This document shows positions 28,761-35,061 of a stretch of 64,000 bases of DNA, one piece after another. Below the pieces are notes generated by a model. It worked only from the letters and a program-made list of their open reading frames with translations, did not search any database and had not been told where the DNA came from. The stretch is from CAVPHV01 sp963821095 (GTDB lineage Bacteria > Actinomycetota > Acidimicrobiia > Spongiisociales > UBA5794). Location: the NCBI GenBank assembly GCA_963821095.1, contig CAWGCJ010000023.1, positions 248,001 to 312,000 of the forward strand. The letters are read 5' to 3'. How positions within the stretch are numbered: the first letter of the stretch is position 1; every line of letters begins with the position of its first letter. Position numbers and translations under genes: made by a program.

Positions 28761-29734
28761 CAGGGCGTCGCGTGCTTGGCTTTGGCGGGCCGTGCGAGTT
28801 TGACCGGCGTCGTGAACCCTGTGGGTTTGACCGCCAGCACCGAACAACGCACCGAACGCAGGATCGTTTCGGCGGTGTTGCCGATGATCAACCCGCTCAA
28901 TCCGGTGCGGGCCACGGTGCCCATCACGATCAACCCAATGTCGAGGCTCTCTGCCAGGCGAGGCAATACTCTGCCGGCGTCGCCTGCCACCAGGTGCACC
29001 GACGCGCCCGATTCGGTTGCGCGGTATTTCTCCATCAGGGCGTCGATGTGCTCGCGATGGGTGGCCTCCGCCGATCCGACCATGACATCGACTATCTCAC
29101 CGGGGAGCCCCACGTAGGGGGAGGACCGAAGCGTTGACTCGCCCACCAGGCTCCAGGCGTGGGCGACGTGCAATTCGGCGTCCTCGCGGTGGGTGAGCGA
29201 TGTTGCCAGCTCCATCACAAGGTCGTTCAGCTCGTCGCGTACCGGATCGCCGGGGTCGGGGTCGATCAGCGCCAAGATGCGTAGCTTGTGGGCCCGGGAT
29301 GGGCGCATCACCCACACCGGCACCGGGCATTTCCGCAGTAGGTGCATCACGCCGCTACCGAATTCGGGGGTCTCGCCCCTTGCCAGCTCGCAGCCGCCTA
29401 CCATCACCAGATCGTTGCCATGTACCAACACGTGGCGGATGATTTCAACGAAGGGCTCACCGGTCTTCACCACCACGTCCGCGTTCTCGTTGGCGCGGAC
29501 GTTTGCTGCCAACTGCCGCAACCGTTCCGTTCGGTCTCGGAGTAGCGCCGCCTCCACGTCGATCACCCTGCCCTCGACTTCGATCGACTTCCGGAACCGG
29601 GGGAGTGGCGGGACCACATCGAGAACGGTGAGATGCGCGTTGTTGGTGGTAGCCAGTCTGGCCGCGGCGCGTAGCGTCATCGGTTCGAGGTGCCCCGGAG
29701 AGGCCGCCACGAGAATGCTCTTGAACCTGTCCAT
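28760..29734 (-). CDS. Universal stress protein, UspE-like tandem form
   Basis: A 324-residue protein with two Usp folds. The first starts 'FKSILVAASPGHLEPMTLRA' and has 'LVMVGGCELARGE'. The second has 'HKLRILALIDPDPGDPVRDE' and the terminal motif 'IVMGTVARTGLSGLIIGNTA' then 'ETIL', the usual ATP/phosphate loop. E. coli UspE has the same two-domain plan. It is coupled at both ends: its start overlaps the CBS-BON stop and its stop overlaps the P-type ATPase start, indicating coordinated production. Confidence 0.9.
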   Translation of the reverse strand: MDRFKSILVAASPGHLEPMTLRAAARLATTNNAHLTVLDVVPPLPRFRKSIEVEGRVIDVEAALLRDRTERLRQLAANVRANENADVVVKTGEPFVEIIRHVLVHGNDLVMVGGCELARGETPEFGSGVMHLLRKCPVPVWVMRPSRAHKLRILALIDPDPGDPVRDELNDLVMELATSLTHREDAELHVAHAWSLVGESTLRSSPYVGLPGEIVDVMVGSAEATHREHIDALMEKYRATESGASVHLVAGDAGRVLPRLAESLDIGLIVMGTVARTGLSGLIIGNTAETILRSVRCSVLAVKPTGFTTPVKLARPAKAKHATP

Positions 29735-30462
29735 TACATCCCTCCTCCGTTGTCCTTGGTAGCGTCGTCGTGGCCACCACGGATTACGTGTCGGCGCTCG
29801 GCGAAGTAGCCGAGTCGTGGTATCCGTTCCGCAGTACCGTTGTCGTGCCAGGTCACGGAGCTGTCGACGCGGCTCACCCCGAGGACGCTATTTGTGAGGC
29901 GCTCGAGCCGGACCGCTTCCCGGCGGCGCGTCACCGAACCGCGCAGGGTGACGACGCCCTGGTGCACCGAGACGTCGATGGTCTCGGGGTCGATCCCCAG
30001 GATGTGGCCGACCACCTCGGCGCGGATCTCTGCCTCGATGTCGGTATCGGATCGGGCGAGAGCGGCAACGACGTCGCTTCTCGAGATGACCCCTTCCAGC
30101 GTAAACCCGTTCCCTACGACGACGAGGCGTCGCACCCGTGCCTTCTCCATCAATCGGGCTGCCTTCGCCAAAGGGTCGTCCCGGCGTACCCCGATCACCT
30201 CGCGGCTCATCAGGTCGGCGACGGTAGAGCCCGGCCACCGGTCACGTGCGCTGTGATTGGCTTCAGCGTCGGCCGAGTCTGGGACCACGGCGCGATGCAG
30301 CAGGTCGGATTCGGTCACGATCCCCACCACGCAACCGTCGCAGTCGACCACGGGTAGCCCGCTTACGCCGGCGTCACACATGATCCTGGCCGCGAACGTC
30401 ACCGGCGCATCGGGCTCGACAGTGACGACTTCGGCCGTCATGGCCTCTTCAACCGTATGCAT
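29734..30462 (-). CDS. CBS-pair protein with C-terminal BON domain
   Basis: A 242-residue cytoplasmic protein. Two CBS motifs ('VSGLPVVDCDGCVVGIVTES' with 'DLLHRA', and 'RRLVVVGNGFTLEGVISRSD') form an adenosine-nucleotide sensor. A BON domain follows at about 145-210 ('VSVHQGVVTLRGSVTRRREA'). CBS-BON proteins are common near stress genes in actinobacteria and may regulate neighbouring transporters. It sits 57 bases downstream of the DksA-like gene in the same operon and overlaps the USP start. Confidence 0.9.
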   Translation of the reverse strand: MHTVEEAMTAEVVTVEPDAPVTFAARIMCDAGVSGLPVVDCDGCVVGIVTESDLLHRAVVPDSADAEANHSARDRWPGSTVADLMSREVIGVRRDDPLAKAARLMEKARVRRLVVVGNGFTLEGVISRSDVVAALARSDTDIEAEIRAEVVGHILGIDPETIDVSVHQGVVTLRGSVTRRREAVRLERLTNSVLGVSRVDSSVTWHDNGTAERIPRLGYFAERRHVIRGGHDDATKDNGGGM

Positions 30463-30519
30463 CTCGGCTCCTCGGGATCGGTTGATCGCCCGACGGGTGC
30501 TTCTTCAGTGGCCGCCTGA

Positions 30520-30834
30520 TCATCTTGCACATCCCCGGCAGACGCGGGTGGCAGGGAGGGCGTCGAGTCGCGCCTCGGCGATGGCTGCCCCGCACGCCGC
30601 GCACAGCCCGTAGCCGCCCGACTTGATGCGGTCGAGGGCGCCATCGATTGCGGCGAGGCGAGCCTCGATCACATCGGCCTGGATGGCGGCCTCGTCATCG
30701 GTGACGTCGTGGGGTTCGTAGTCCCCGCGACTCGTCGCCGCATCGCGCAGCTCCTCGAACAGACTCCGCAATCGGCCCCGTTCGTCGAGGAGCTGGGACT
30801 GCTGGCGCCACTCAGAAGTAGACAACACCCTCAT
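30520..30834 (-). CDS. DksA/TraR-type zinc-finger protein (short)
   Basis: A 104-residue protein with an N-terminal coiled-coil helix pair and the C4 zinc finger 'YGLCAACGAAIAEARLDALP' followed by 'CRGC'. Proteins of this class enter the RNA polymerase secondary channel and modulate transcription. Actinobacterial members are mostly uncharacterised. The acidic tip residues of DksA are not clearly present, so the mechanism may differ. Its start overlaps the stop of the preceding DksA-like gene by four bases (ATGA). Confidence 0.88.
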   Translation of the reverse strand: MRVLSTSEWRQQSQLLDERGRLRSLFEELRDAATSRGDYEPHDVTDDEAAIQADVIEARLAAIDGALDRIKSGGYGLCAACGAAIAEARLDALPATRVCRGCAR

Positions 30835-31304
30835 CGTGCGAGCTCCGAGCCCGATCCGCCACGGATTGACGGCGAGCGCCAGCGGCGATGGCGCGCTACC
30901 TCGCGGTCTGTGTCGATCTGGCCGCGGCTCCGGTAAGACGACCGATCGCTACAGGCGACACAAGTTGTGGTGGCCGGCAACGCCCGGAGTCGCTCCAATG
31001 GGATACCGGCCCCGCAGCTCGCGCAGTACCCGTACGTTCCGTTGTCGAGCCGCGCCAGAGCCTGCTCGACCTCCCAGTAACGCTGCTCGGCGCGCTCGAT
31101 CAACATCAGAGTCGCAGCACTATCGGAGTCTGCAGACGGGTCGTCGTGGTCGAGCACGTCGCTGAGATCCCGTTGGCTGAGCGCATCGACAGCCTCACGA
31201 CGCAGTGACTCGGCGCTCCGAGCTATCGAGGCACGGCGGATCAGGAGGAGCTGACGCAAGCCCGTGGTGGTCGTCGGTGCAAATCGGGGGAGTGTGGTGG
31301 CCAT
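30831..31304 (-). CDS. DksA/TraR-type zinc-finger protein (long), first gene of the stress operon
   Basis: A 157-residue protein with a helical first half, an acidic stretch near residues 50-60 and the C4 zinc finger 'YGYCASCGAGIPLERLRALP' then 'CVAC'. A basic tail of about 25 residues follows. Start ATG 31304 has AGGAG seven bases upstream. The leader just upstream is the manganese-type riboswitch at 31318-31440, which controls the whole operon down to 23728. Two adjacent but divergent DksA-like genes suggest a subfunctionalised pair. Confidence 0.88.
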   Translation of the reverse strand: MATTLPRFAPTTTTGLRQLLLIRRASIARSAESLRREAVDALSQRDLSDVLDHDDPSADSDSAATLMLIERAEQRYWEVEQALARLDNGTYGYCASCGAGIPLERLRALPATTTCVACSDRSSYRSRGQIDTDREVARHRRWRSPSIRGGSGSELAR

Positions 31305-31317
31305 TGCCGGCTCCTGT

Positions 31318-31440
31318 GACCTTCGTGAGACGGTGATCGTCCGTTGCGAAGGTCTCTCCCGCCCCCAAGAAGGGGCCAGCAAGCCGGGCCTTGCGACCGT
31401 ACTGACGGCTTGACTCGTTTCGGGATACTCCCCTTGTACT
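31318..31440 (-). promoter_or_regulatory. yybP-ykoY (manganese) riboswitch with expression hairpin, copy 1
   Basis: Read on the minus strand, the leader has the conserved boxes of Rfam class yybP-ykoY. These are AAGGGGAGUAUCCC at its 5' side (about 31437-31424), CGUCAGUACGG in the middle, and GGGAGAGACCUUCG at the 3' side. AAGG and CCUU close P1. A downstream arm CGAAGGUC (ending 31318) can instead pair with GACCUUCG, giving a competing hairpin that ends three bases before the AGGAG ribosome-binding site of gene 31304. There is no U-tract, so translational control is likely, with Mn2+ favouring P1 and expression. A second copy with compensating changes lies at 33678-33798. Confidence 0.8.
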
Positions 31441-31449
31441 GCCAAATAT

Positions 31450-31471
31450 GACACGACATTTCTGGCGTGTC
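31450..31471. promoter_or_regulatory. Inverted repeat GACACG-N10-CGTGTC, operator shared with 33809
   Basis: A perfect 6-bp inverted repeat upstream of the first riboswitch, overlapping the minus-strand promoter region (CATATT -10 at about 31448-31443). A very similar repeat sits at the same position upstream of the second riboswitch. A common repressor, perhaps the adjacent winged-helix protein or an MntR-like factor, is inferred. Confidence 0.5.
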
Positions 31472-31490
31472 TAGGGTATATCGTCCCTAG
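31471..31490. promoter_or_regulatory. Palindrome CTAGGG-N8-CCCTAG over the -10 region of the regulator gene
   Basis: Perfect 6-bp arms surround TATATCGT, so the palindrome covers a plus-strand -10 box (TATATC, 31477-31482) and the probable start point just before ATG 31496. This is the usual position of an autorepressor site. Confidence 0.5.
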
Positions 31491-31495
31491 ATGTC

Positions 31496-31864
31496 ATGAA
31501 ACCGGCGACGCACGATAGGGGGATGGTGGACAGCATGGGTGACGACCAAAACCGGCCTTGGACCTTCCTTACCAGTCATGCACGCGTCCTCATCGTGATC
31601 GCACAGAACCCCGACCTCCGCGCCCGCGACATCGCCGCCGTGGCGGACATCACGGAACGGTCTACGCAACGCATCGTGGCCGATCTCGAAGCCGCCGGCT
31701 ATCTGAGCCATGAGAGGATCGGCCGACGCAACCGCTACCGGGTCAAGCCAAGCGAAAGCTTCCGCCACCCTCATGAGCAGGGCATGGAAATCGGTTCGCT
31801 CCTCGGATTGTTTGCCGACCTCAGCGCCGACCGCGCGGCCGACGAGCGGCACTCGCATATCTGA
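31496..31864 (+). CDS. Winged helix-turn-helix regulator (MarR-like)
   Basis: A 122-residue DNA-binding protein. The wHTH spans about residues 22-85: 'WTFLTSHARVLIVIAQNPDL', 'RARDIAAVADITERSTQRIV' as the recognition region, and 'AGYLSHERIGRRNRYRV' as the wing. A short C-terminal part rich in acidic residues follows. This single-domain family is common in actinobacteria and no ligand is known. It is divergent from the stress operon, and two palindromes lie in the shared promoter region, one over its own -10 box. That fits an autoregulated local regulator. ATG 31496 is nearly leaderless; ATG 31523 is an alternative. Confidence 0.8.
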   Translation: MKPATHDRGMVDSMGDDQNRPWTFLTSHARVLIVIAQNPDLRARDIAAVADITERSTQRIVADLEAAGYLSHERIGRRNRYRVKPSESFRHPHEQGMEIGSLLGLFADLSADRAADERHSHI

Positions 31865-31921
31865 GGATCTCGCGGCCACCAGTCGATCGATGCACGGTGC
31901 CAGGCCCGTCCGCAGGGCGGG

Positions 31922-32550
31922 TCAGCTCGGTCGGTGGATGTCGTTGGCCTCGTTCCAGTTCTCTACTGCCTCACGGGCGGCGGCGACTCCCGCGATCAGC
32001 GCAGCTGCAGGATCAGCCCACCACCACCCGACGACAGCGTTGAGGAGCAATCCGAGCATGGTTGACGTGGAACAGCACCCCATCAAGGAACGTCATCGAC
32101 GCTTCCGAGCGCAGCGGAGACGAATCGAGTCGGGCGGCGATCCTCCGTTTCCATACCGCCAAGCCGAACATGACGAGGGCGGTGATCGCGAGGTAGGCAA
32201 TTCCCACGGTGATTCATCGGGACGCCGTCCGGTCAAGAGGTCCCTGAGACCTGTGAGTGTCAGCGCGGCCGTGAGGGTGGCGAAAGTGACGGCGACAAGG
32301 CGATGAGCTCGGCGGCTCGCGCAGGGTTCGAGACCGCATGCCCGGGCAGCAGGTGCCAGACAACGACGCCTGAAGCGAAGACCTCGACGATCGACACGGT
32401 CTCAAATCCGATCAACGCCAACGATGAGGCCGCGGCGCCCAACCCGATCGTGAGCACTGCTTCGCCGCCGTTCCGCCCGACCGTTCTGTACTCGAGCTCG
32501 AGAGCAGCACGATTGAGCCTGGTCAGATCCTCGCTGGCGATTGTCGCCAC
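31922..32550 (-). pseudogene. Decayed cation diffusion facilitator (CDF) transporter
   Basis: Remnants of one CDF-type membrane transporter are read in sequence on the minus strand in changing frames. They are 'LEYRTVGRNGGEAVLTIGLG' with 'LALIGFETVSIVEVFASGVV', then 'HRLVAVTFATLTAALTLTGL', then 'MGIAYLAITALVMFGLAVWK' with 'SEASMTFLDG', and finally 'MLGLLLNAVVGWWWADPAAA' with 'REAVENWNEANDIHRPS'. Order and spacing follow the intact family, but at least three indels break it, so it cannot be translated whole. It lies 53 bases downstream of the USP-CBS gene and behind the second riboswitch. CDF pumps export Zn, Fe or Mn. Confidence 0.75.
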
Positions 32551-32603
32551 GGGCGTCTTCAGGAGTTGATCGCCCTTCGGCGCAGTACCACCGGTCGAGC
32601 TGC

Positions 32604-33566
32604 TCAGAATCGAAGATCGGCGTGGGTTCGAATCGCATTCGACGCCGGCGACTGTGGGATGGTCCCGAGCAGGTAGCCGTCGGAGTCGACGACCGGGATT
32701 GGCGAGTCGCCGAAGTGCTTCTGGAGAGTTGCGACCGTCGCCGTCGGCTCGTGAGCGGCGACTGCGATGGGAGGCTCCATGACCGCAGCGACCGACTGCG
32801 TGGGGTCTGCGTCCAACAGAGCAGCCGCGCGAGCCAACCCGACGAGTCGGCCGTCTTCAGCGACCGGTACGAGAGGGTGCGCCAGGACCTGTAACGCATC
32901 CTTGACCATGAGGCCACCACCAATCGCAACTCCAACCGGACAGGTCGCATCCTGGAAACACCGGCGAGGAGCGGAACGAACCACGAGCGCACCGCCAGGC
33001 GCACGAACGACAAGCCGATGCCCGGTACCGAAGAGTTGGCGTTGCAGCCAAGACCCGCCTGGAGCGCCCACGACGAGGAGCGTGCCCGGATTCAGGGACT
33101 CGACCAGACGCGTCGCTGAAGGCTCGCTAATCGCCAGCTTCCCGATGTTCGGGTAGCGCGCACCGAGTCGGTTCAGCCGATCGAGCGCTGCGGGAATCTC
33201 ATCCTCCCTCCGATACACCGTAGCGACCGCAGCCGGTACCCCCAGCTTCGCGCCGACACGCGCAGCGACGGTCGCTGCCAGCTGCGAGTGCGGCCCATCA
33301 CCGACCGCCGCTGTAACGGACTCGACAAGGCCGATCTCGACGTGATGAGGGACAACGATCGAGACCAGGTCGAAGCTGCTCAGTCTCCGCGTCACGAGCA
33401 GTTCAACGCGATCCCTCAGGCAGCTCCGCCGGAGGTCCCCATCGATCCGGATCGATGCGGTGTCGGAGAGCAGGGCCGCGATATCGGAACAACCCGCTCC
33501 GCGGCTCCACGCAACGCGACCAAACGAGTCGAGGATGAAGGGCGCCGGGGCTAGCGAACCAATCAT
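32604..33566 (-). CDS. Universal stress-like protein with C-terminal CBS pair
   Basis: A 320-residue protein. The N-terminal 190 residues look like a Usp/HUP fold ('LASFDLVSIVVPHH'-type strands, 'GTLLVVGAPGGSWLQRQLFG' in place of the classical GxxG-9x-GS loop). The rest has two CBS motifs ('LVPVAEDGRLVGLARAAALL', 'IPVVDSDGYLLGTIP'). The Usp motif is degenerate and the assignment rests on the overall pattern. ATG 33566 is preferred to TTG 33578. About 110 bases of leader separate it from the second manganese riboswitch. Confidence 0.75.
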   Translation of the reverse strand: MIGSLAPAPFILDSFGRVAWSRGAGCSDIAALLSDTASIRIDGDLRRSCLRDRVELLVTRRLSSFDLVSIVVPHHVEIGLVESVTAAVGDGPHSQLAATVAARVGAKLGVPAAVATVYRREDEIPAALDRLNRLGARYPNIGKLAISEPSATRLVESLNPGTLLVVGAPGGSWLQRQLFGTGHRLVVRAPGGALVVRSAPRRCFQDATCPVGVAIGGGLMVKDALQVLAHPLVPVAEDGRLVGLARAAALLDADPTQSVAAVMEPPIAVAAHEPTATVATLQKHFGDSPIPVVDSDGYLLGTIPQSPASNAIRTHADLRF

Positions 33567-33677
33567 CGCTTCACCCAAATTGCCGGCGATGTCGCTTTGA
33601 GAATGGCCGGGTGAGGGGAGGCTCTCGAGGTCCGGTGCTCGGTGATATGGGCGGGTGCCTGAGCCAATGTCTGCTCC

Positions 33678-33798
33678 AGACCTTCGTGAGACGTGACTGT
33701 CTGCCGACGAAGGTCTCTCCCGCCCCGCCTGGGGCCGGCATGCCGGGCCGAATGGCCGTGTTGACGGCGATGCCGTATCGGGATACTCCCCTTACGGC
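33678..33798 (-). promoter_or_regulatory. yybP-ykoY (manganese) riboswitch with expression hairpin, copy 2
   Basis: Minus-strand boxes UAAGGGGAGUAUCCCGA, CCGUCAACACGG and GGGAGAGACCUUCG are nearly identical to copy 1. The hairpins between them differ by compensating changes: CCGGCAUGCCGG here against CCGGCUUGCUGG in copy 1. The competing hairpin is AGACCUUCGU with ACGAAGGUCU (10 bp), with inner arms AGAC/GUCU where copy 1 has GACG/CGUC. Such covariation supports a working RNA. It controls the USP-CBS gene and the CDF remnant. Confidence 0.8.
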
Positions 33799-33808
33799 GC
33801 CATATATA

Positions 33809-33828
33809 ACACGATATCTTTGTCGTGT
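33809..33828. promoter_or_regulatory. Inverted repeat ACACGA-N8-TCGTGT, operator shared with 31450
   Basis: Perfect 6-bp arms upstream of riboswitch copy 2, next to a minus-strand TTATAT/TATATA -10 box. It matches the inverted repeat of copy 1 in sequence, spacing and position, so the two units probably share a transcription factor. Confidence 0.5.
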
Positions 33829-33990
33829 CTAGAGAGGCCATGGACCGGCAGTCGATGCCACATGGCGACCGACGAGGAAGTCGACGCAGCCAGGCCGGGT
33901 CCAGCGCAAGGCGCCCGCGTAGTCCGCAAGCACAACGGTCTTCGGACTCCGAGACGGACCTGGCCACACGCGGACTGCGACGCACCGACG

Positions 33991-34350
33991 ATGTCCTCTG
34001 CCTCGTTCCGGGTGACCTCCCGTCGAGGCGAGACCTGGCTGGTCGACTTCGGAGAGCCGGTTGGCCGGGAACAGGCAGGGATTCGCCCCGCTGTGGTCGT
34101 GTCGACCGATGCGCTCAATGAGGGGACGGCCGGTGTTGTGCTCGTCGTTCCCGTCACGTCTACCCACCGTGACCTTCCGTCTCACGTGAAGATCGAAGCG
34201 GGGGACTCGGGGCTCGATCATCCGATCTACGCCAAGTGCGAGGATGTGGAGTCCGTCTCGGGGCGGCGGCTCGTCGATCGGCTTGGAGTCGTCGGGCCCG
34301 AGGCCCTGTTAGAGATCGGGCGGGTGCTCCGGAACTTGCTGGAGCTGTGA
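33991..34350 (+). CDS. MazF/PemK-family endoribonuclease-like toxin
   Basis: A 119-residue protein with the MazF fold signatures 'RRGETWLVDFGEPVGREQAG' then 'IRPAVVVSTDALN', 'VVLVVPVTSTHRDLPSHVKI' and 'YAKCEDVESVSGRRL'. MazF toxins cut mRNA at specific triplets. ATG 33991 and GTG 34012 are both possible starts and neither has a clear ribosome-binding site. No antitoxin is recognisable: the 150 bases upstream are open in two frames but encode nothing like MazE, AbrB or RHH proteins. It is divergent from the second riboswitch and is the last gene of the island. Confidence 0.8.
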   Translation: MSSASFRVTSRRGETWLVDFGEPVGREQAGIRPAVVVSTDALNEGTAGVVLVVPVTSTHRDLPSHVKIEAGDSGLDHPIYAKCEDVESVSGRRLVDRLGVVGPEALLEIGRVLRNLLEL

Positions 34351-34425
34351 AACCCCTCCGAACCTCACCTGGCAGAGAATGATGTCACCAACGCAGGCCC
34401 TCGTGTAGCCCGCGACCGCAAAGCT

Positions 34426-34436
34426 TCTCCGACACC
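34426..34436. other. Candidate attachment core, right copy
   Basis: Exact copy of the tRNA-Leu 3' end (TCTCCGACACC). It is followed directly by a terminator-like hairpin, as would be expected of the original sequence downstream of the tRNA before insertion. Confidence 0.5.
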
Positions 34437-34437
34437 G

Positions 34438-34463
34438 CGGACCCACTGTTGGCGGGTCCGTTT
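34438..34463 (+). terminator. Hairpin CGGACCC/GGGTCCG followed by TTT
   Basis: Perfect 7-bp arms with a 9-base loop and a short T-run, one base after the candidate attachment core. It probably terminated tRNA-Leu in the ancestral arrangement and may now end the mazF transcript. Confidence 0.5.
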
Positions 34464-34766
34464 GAGTTGCGGCGAGGCCGGACGTCAGAGGTTGGGGCTC
34501 AACTGCGCCCAGCGCCAAACGTCGATTATCGACACACCAGCGGATTCCAGAGATCCAGGCGGTTGCTCGTCGCACGGTTGGTGTGGTGCGTCGCCGGGGT
34601 GAGCATGCCCATCGGGGTCCACGGCAGTCGGGCCATTCTGCGTGGATCGGCACCGACCCGCTCCCGGCCCGCCGGTACGAAGTCCGGGTCGCTAGACCCA
34701 TGGTCAAGCCCTCACCAGTGCCGTACCGTTGCTAGTGGATCACCCTGCTAGAGGAGGTAGACAGAA
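34464..34766. other. Gap without a supported gene
   Basis: Frames exist on both strands, but none has a ribosome-binding site or recognisable protein. A small hairpin GGGTC-GCTA-GACCC lies at about 34686-34699 and a possible -10 TACCGT at about 34726. The pilin ribosome-binding site GAGGAGG lies just before the next gene. Confidence 0.5.
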
Positions 34767-34937
34767 ATGCTTCGCATGTGGACGGCTATTCAGAGCCGTA
34801 TGACCAACGAAGAAGGCGCCAGCCTTGTTGAGTACGCACTGCTCGTCGCTTTGATCGCAGTTGTGGCCATTCTGGCCATCACCACGGTCGGCAAAGAGGT
34901 CGACAGCAACTTCACCAACGTCGCCGACAACCTCTAG
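34767..34937 (+). CDS. Flp/Fap-type pilin subunit
   Basis: A 56-residue Flp pilin, the subunit of tight-adherence (Tad) pili. The short basic leader ends at 'NEEG', and prepilin peptidase would cut there. The mature part starts 'ASLVEYALLVALIAVVAILA', the conserved Glu-Tyr plus hydrophobic helix of Flp proteins. A short polar tail with 'VDSNFTNVADNL' follows. GAGGAGG precedes ATG 34767 and a strong terminator follows, so it is transcribed alone. No tad assembly genes are in the window and must be elsewhere. Confidence 0.88.
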   Translation: MLRMWTAIQSRMTNEEGASLVEYALLVALIAVVAILAITTVGKEVDSNFTNVADNL

Positions 34938-34955
34938 GTTTTCGCGACCGAGATT

Positions 34956-34980
34956 GGAAGGGGCCCTCCGGGGCCTTTTT
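34956..34980 (+). terminator. Intrinsic terminator of the pilin gene
   Basis: AAGGGGCCC, TCCG loop and GGGCCTTTT form a stem with two G-U pairs followed by TTTTT, 20 bases past the stop codon. This is the clearest rho-independent terminator in the window. Confidence 0.8.
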
Positions 34981-35061
34981 CATTTCCTGGCCTCAAATCG
35001 GATTGCGGCGTTCAATGCGATGGCACGCTTCGACTTCCCAGCCGATGTGACCCGGTCTGCC

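Noticed and set aside
31318..31360. Glycine riboswitch, suggested by GGGAGAG on the minus strand
   Set aside because: The rest of the glycine aptamer core and a gcv gene are missing, while the full set of yybP-ykoY boxes is present in the right order.
31420..31436. DosR-type dormancy box, suggested by GGGATACTCCC near USP genes
   Set aside because: The sequence is the conserved 5' box of the riboswitch on the other strand and lacks the full 20-bp DosR palindrome.
33820..33990. Antitoxin or N-terminal extension upstream of the MazF-like gene
   Set aside because: Frames are open but the peptides match no antitoxin class and change character before the conserved toxin start.
34309..34707. Minus-strand protein in the gap before the pilin gene
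   Set aside because: Arg/Thr/Pro-rich, overlaps the mazF end and the attachment region, no ribosome-binding site.
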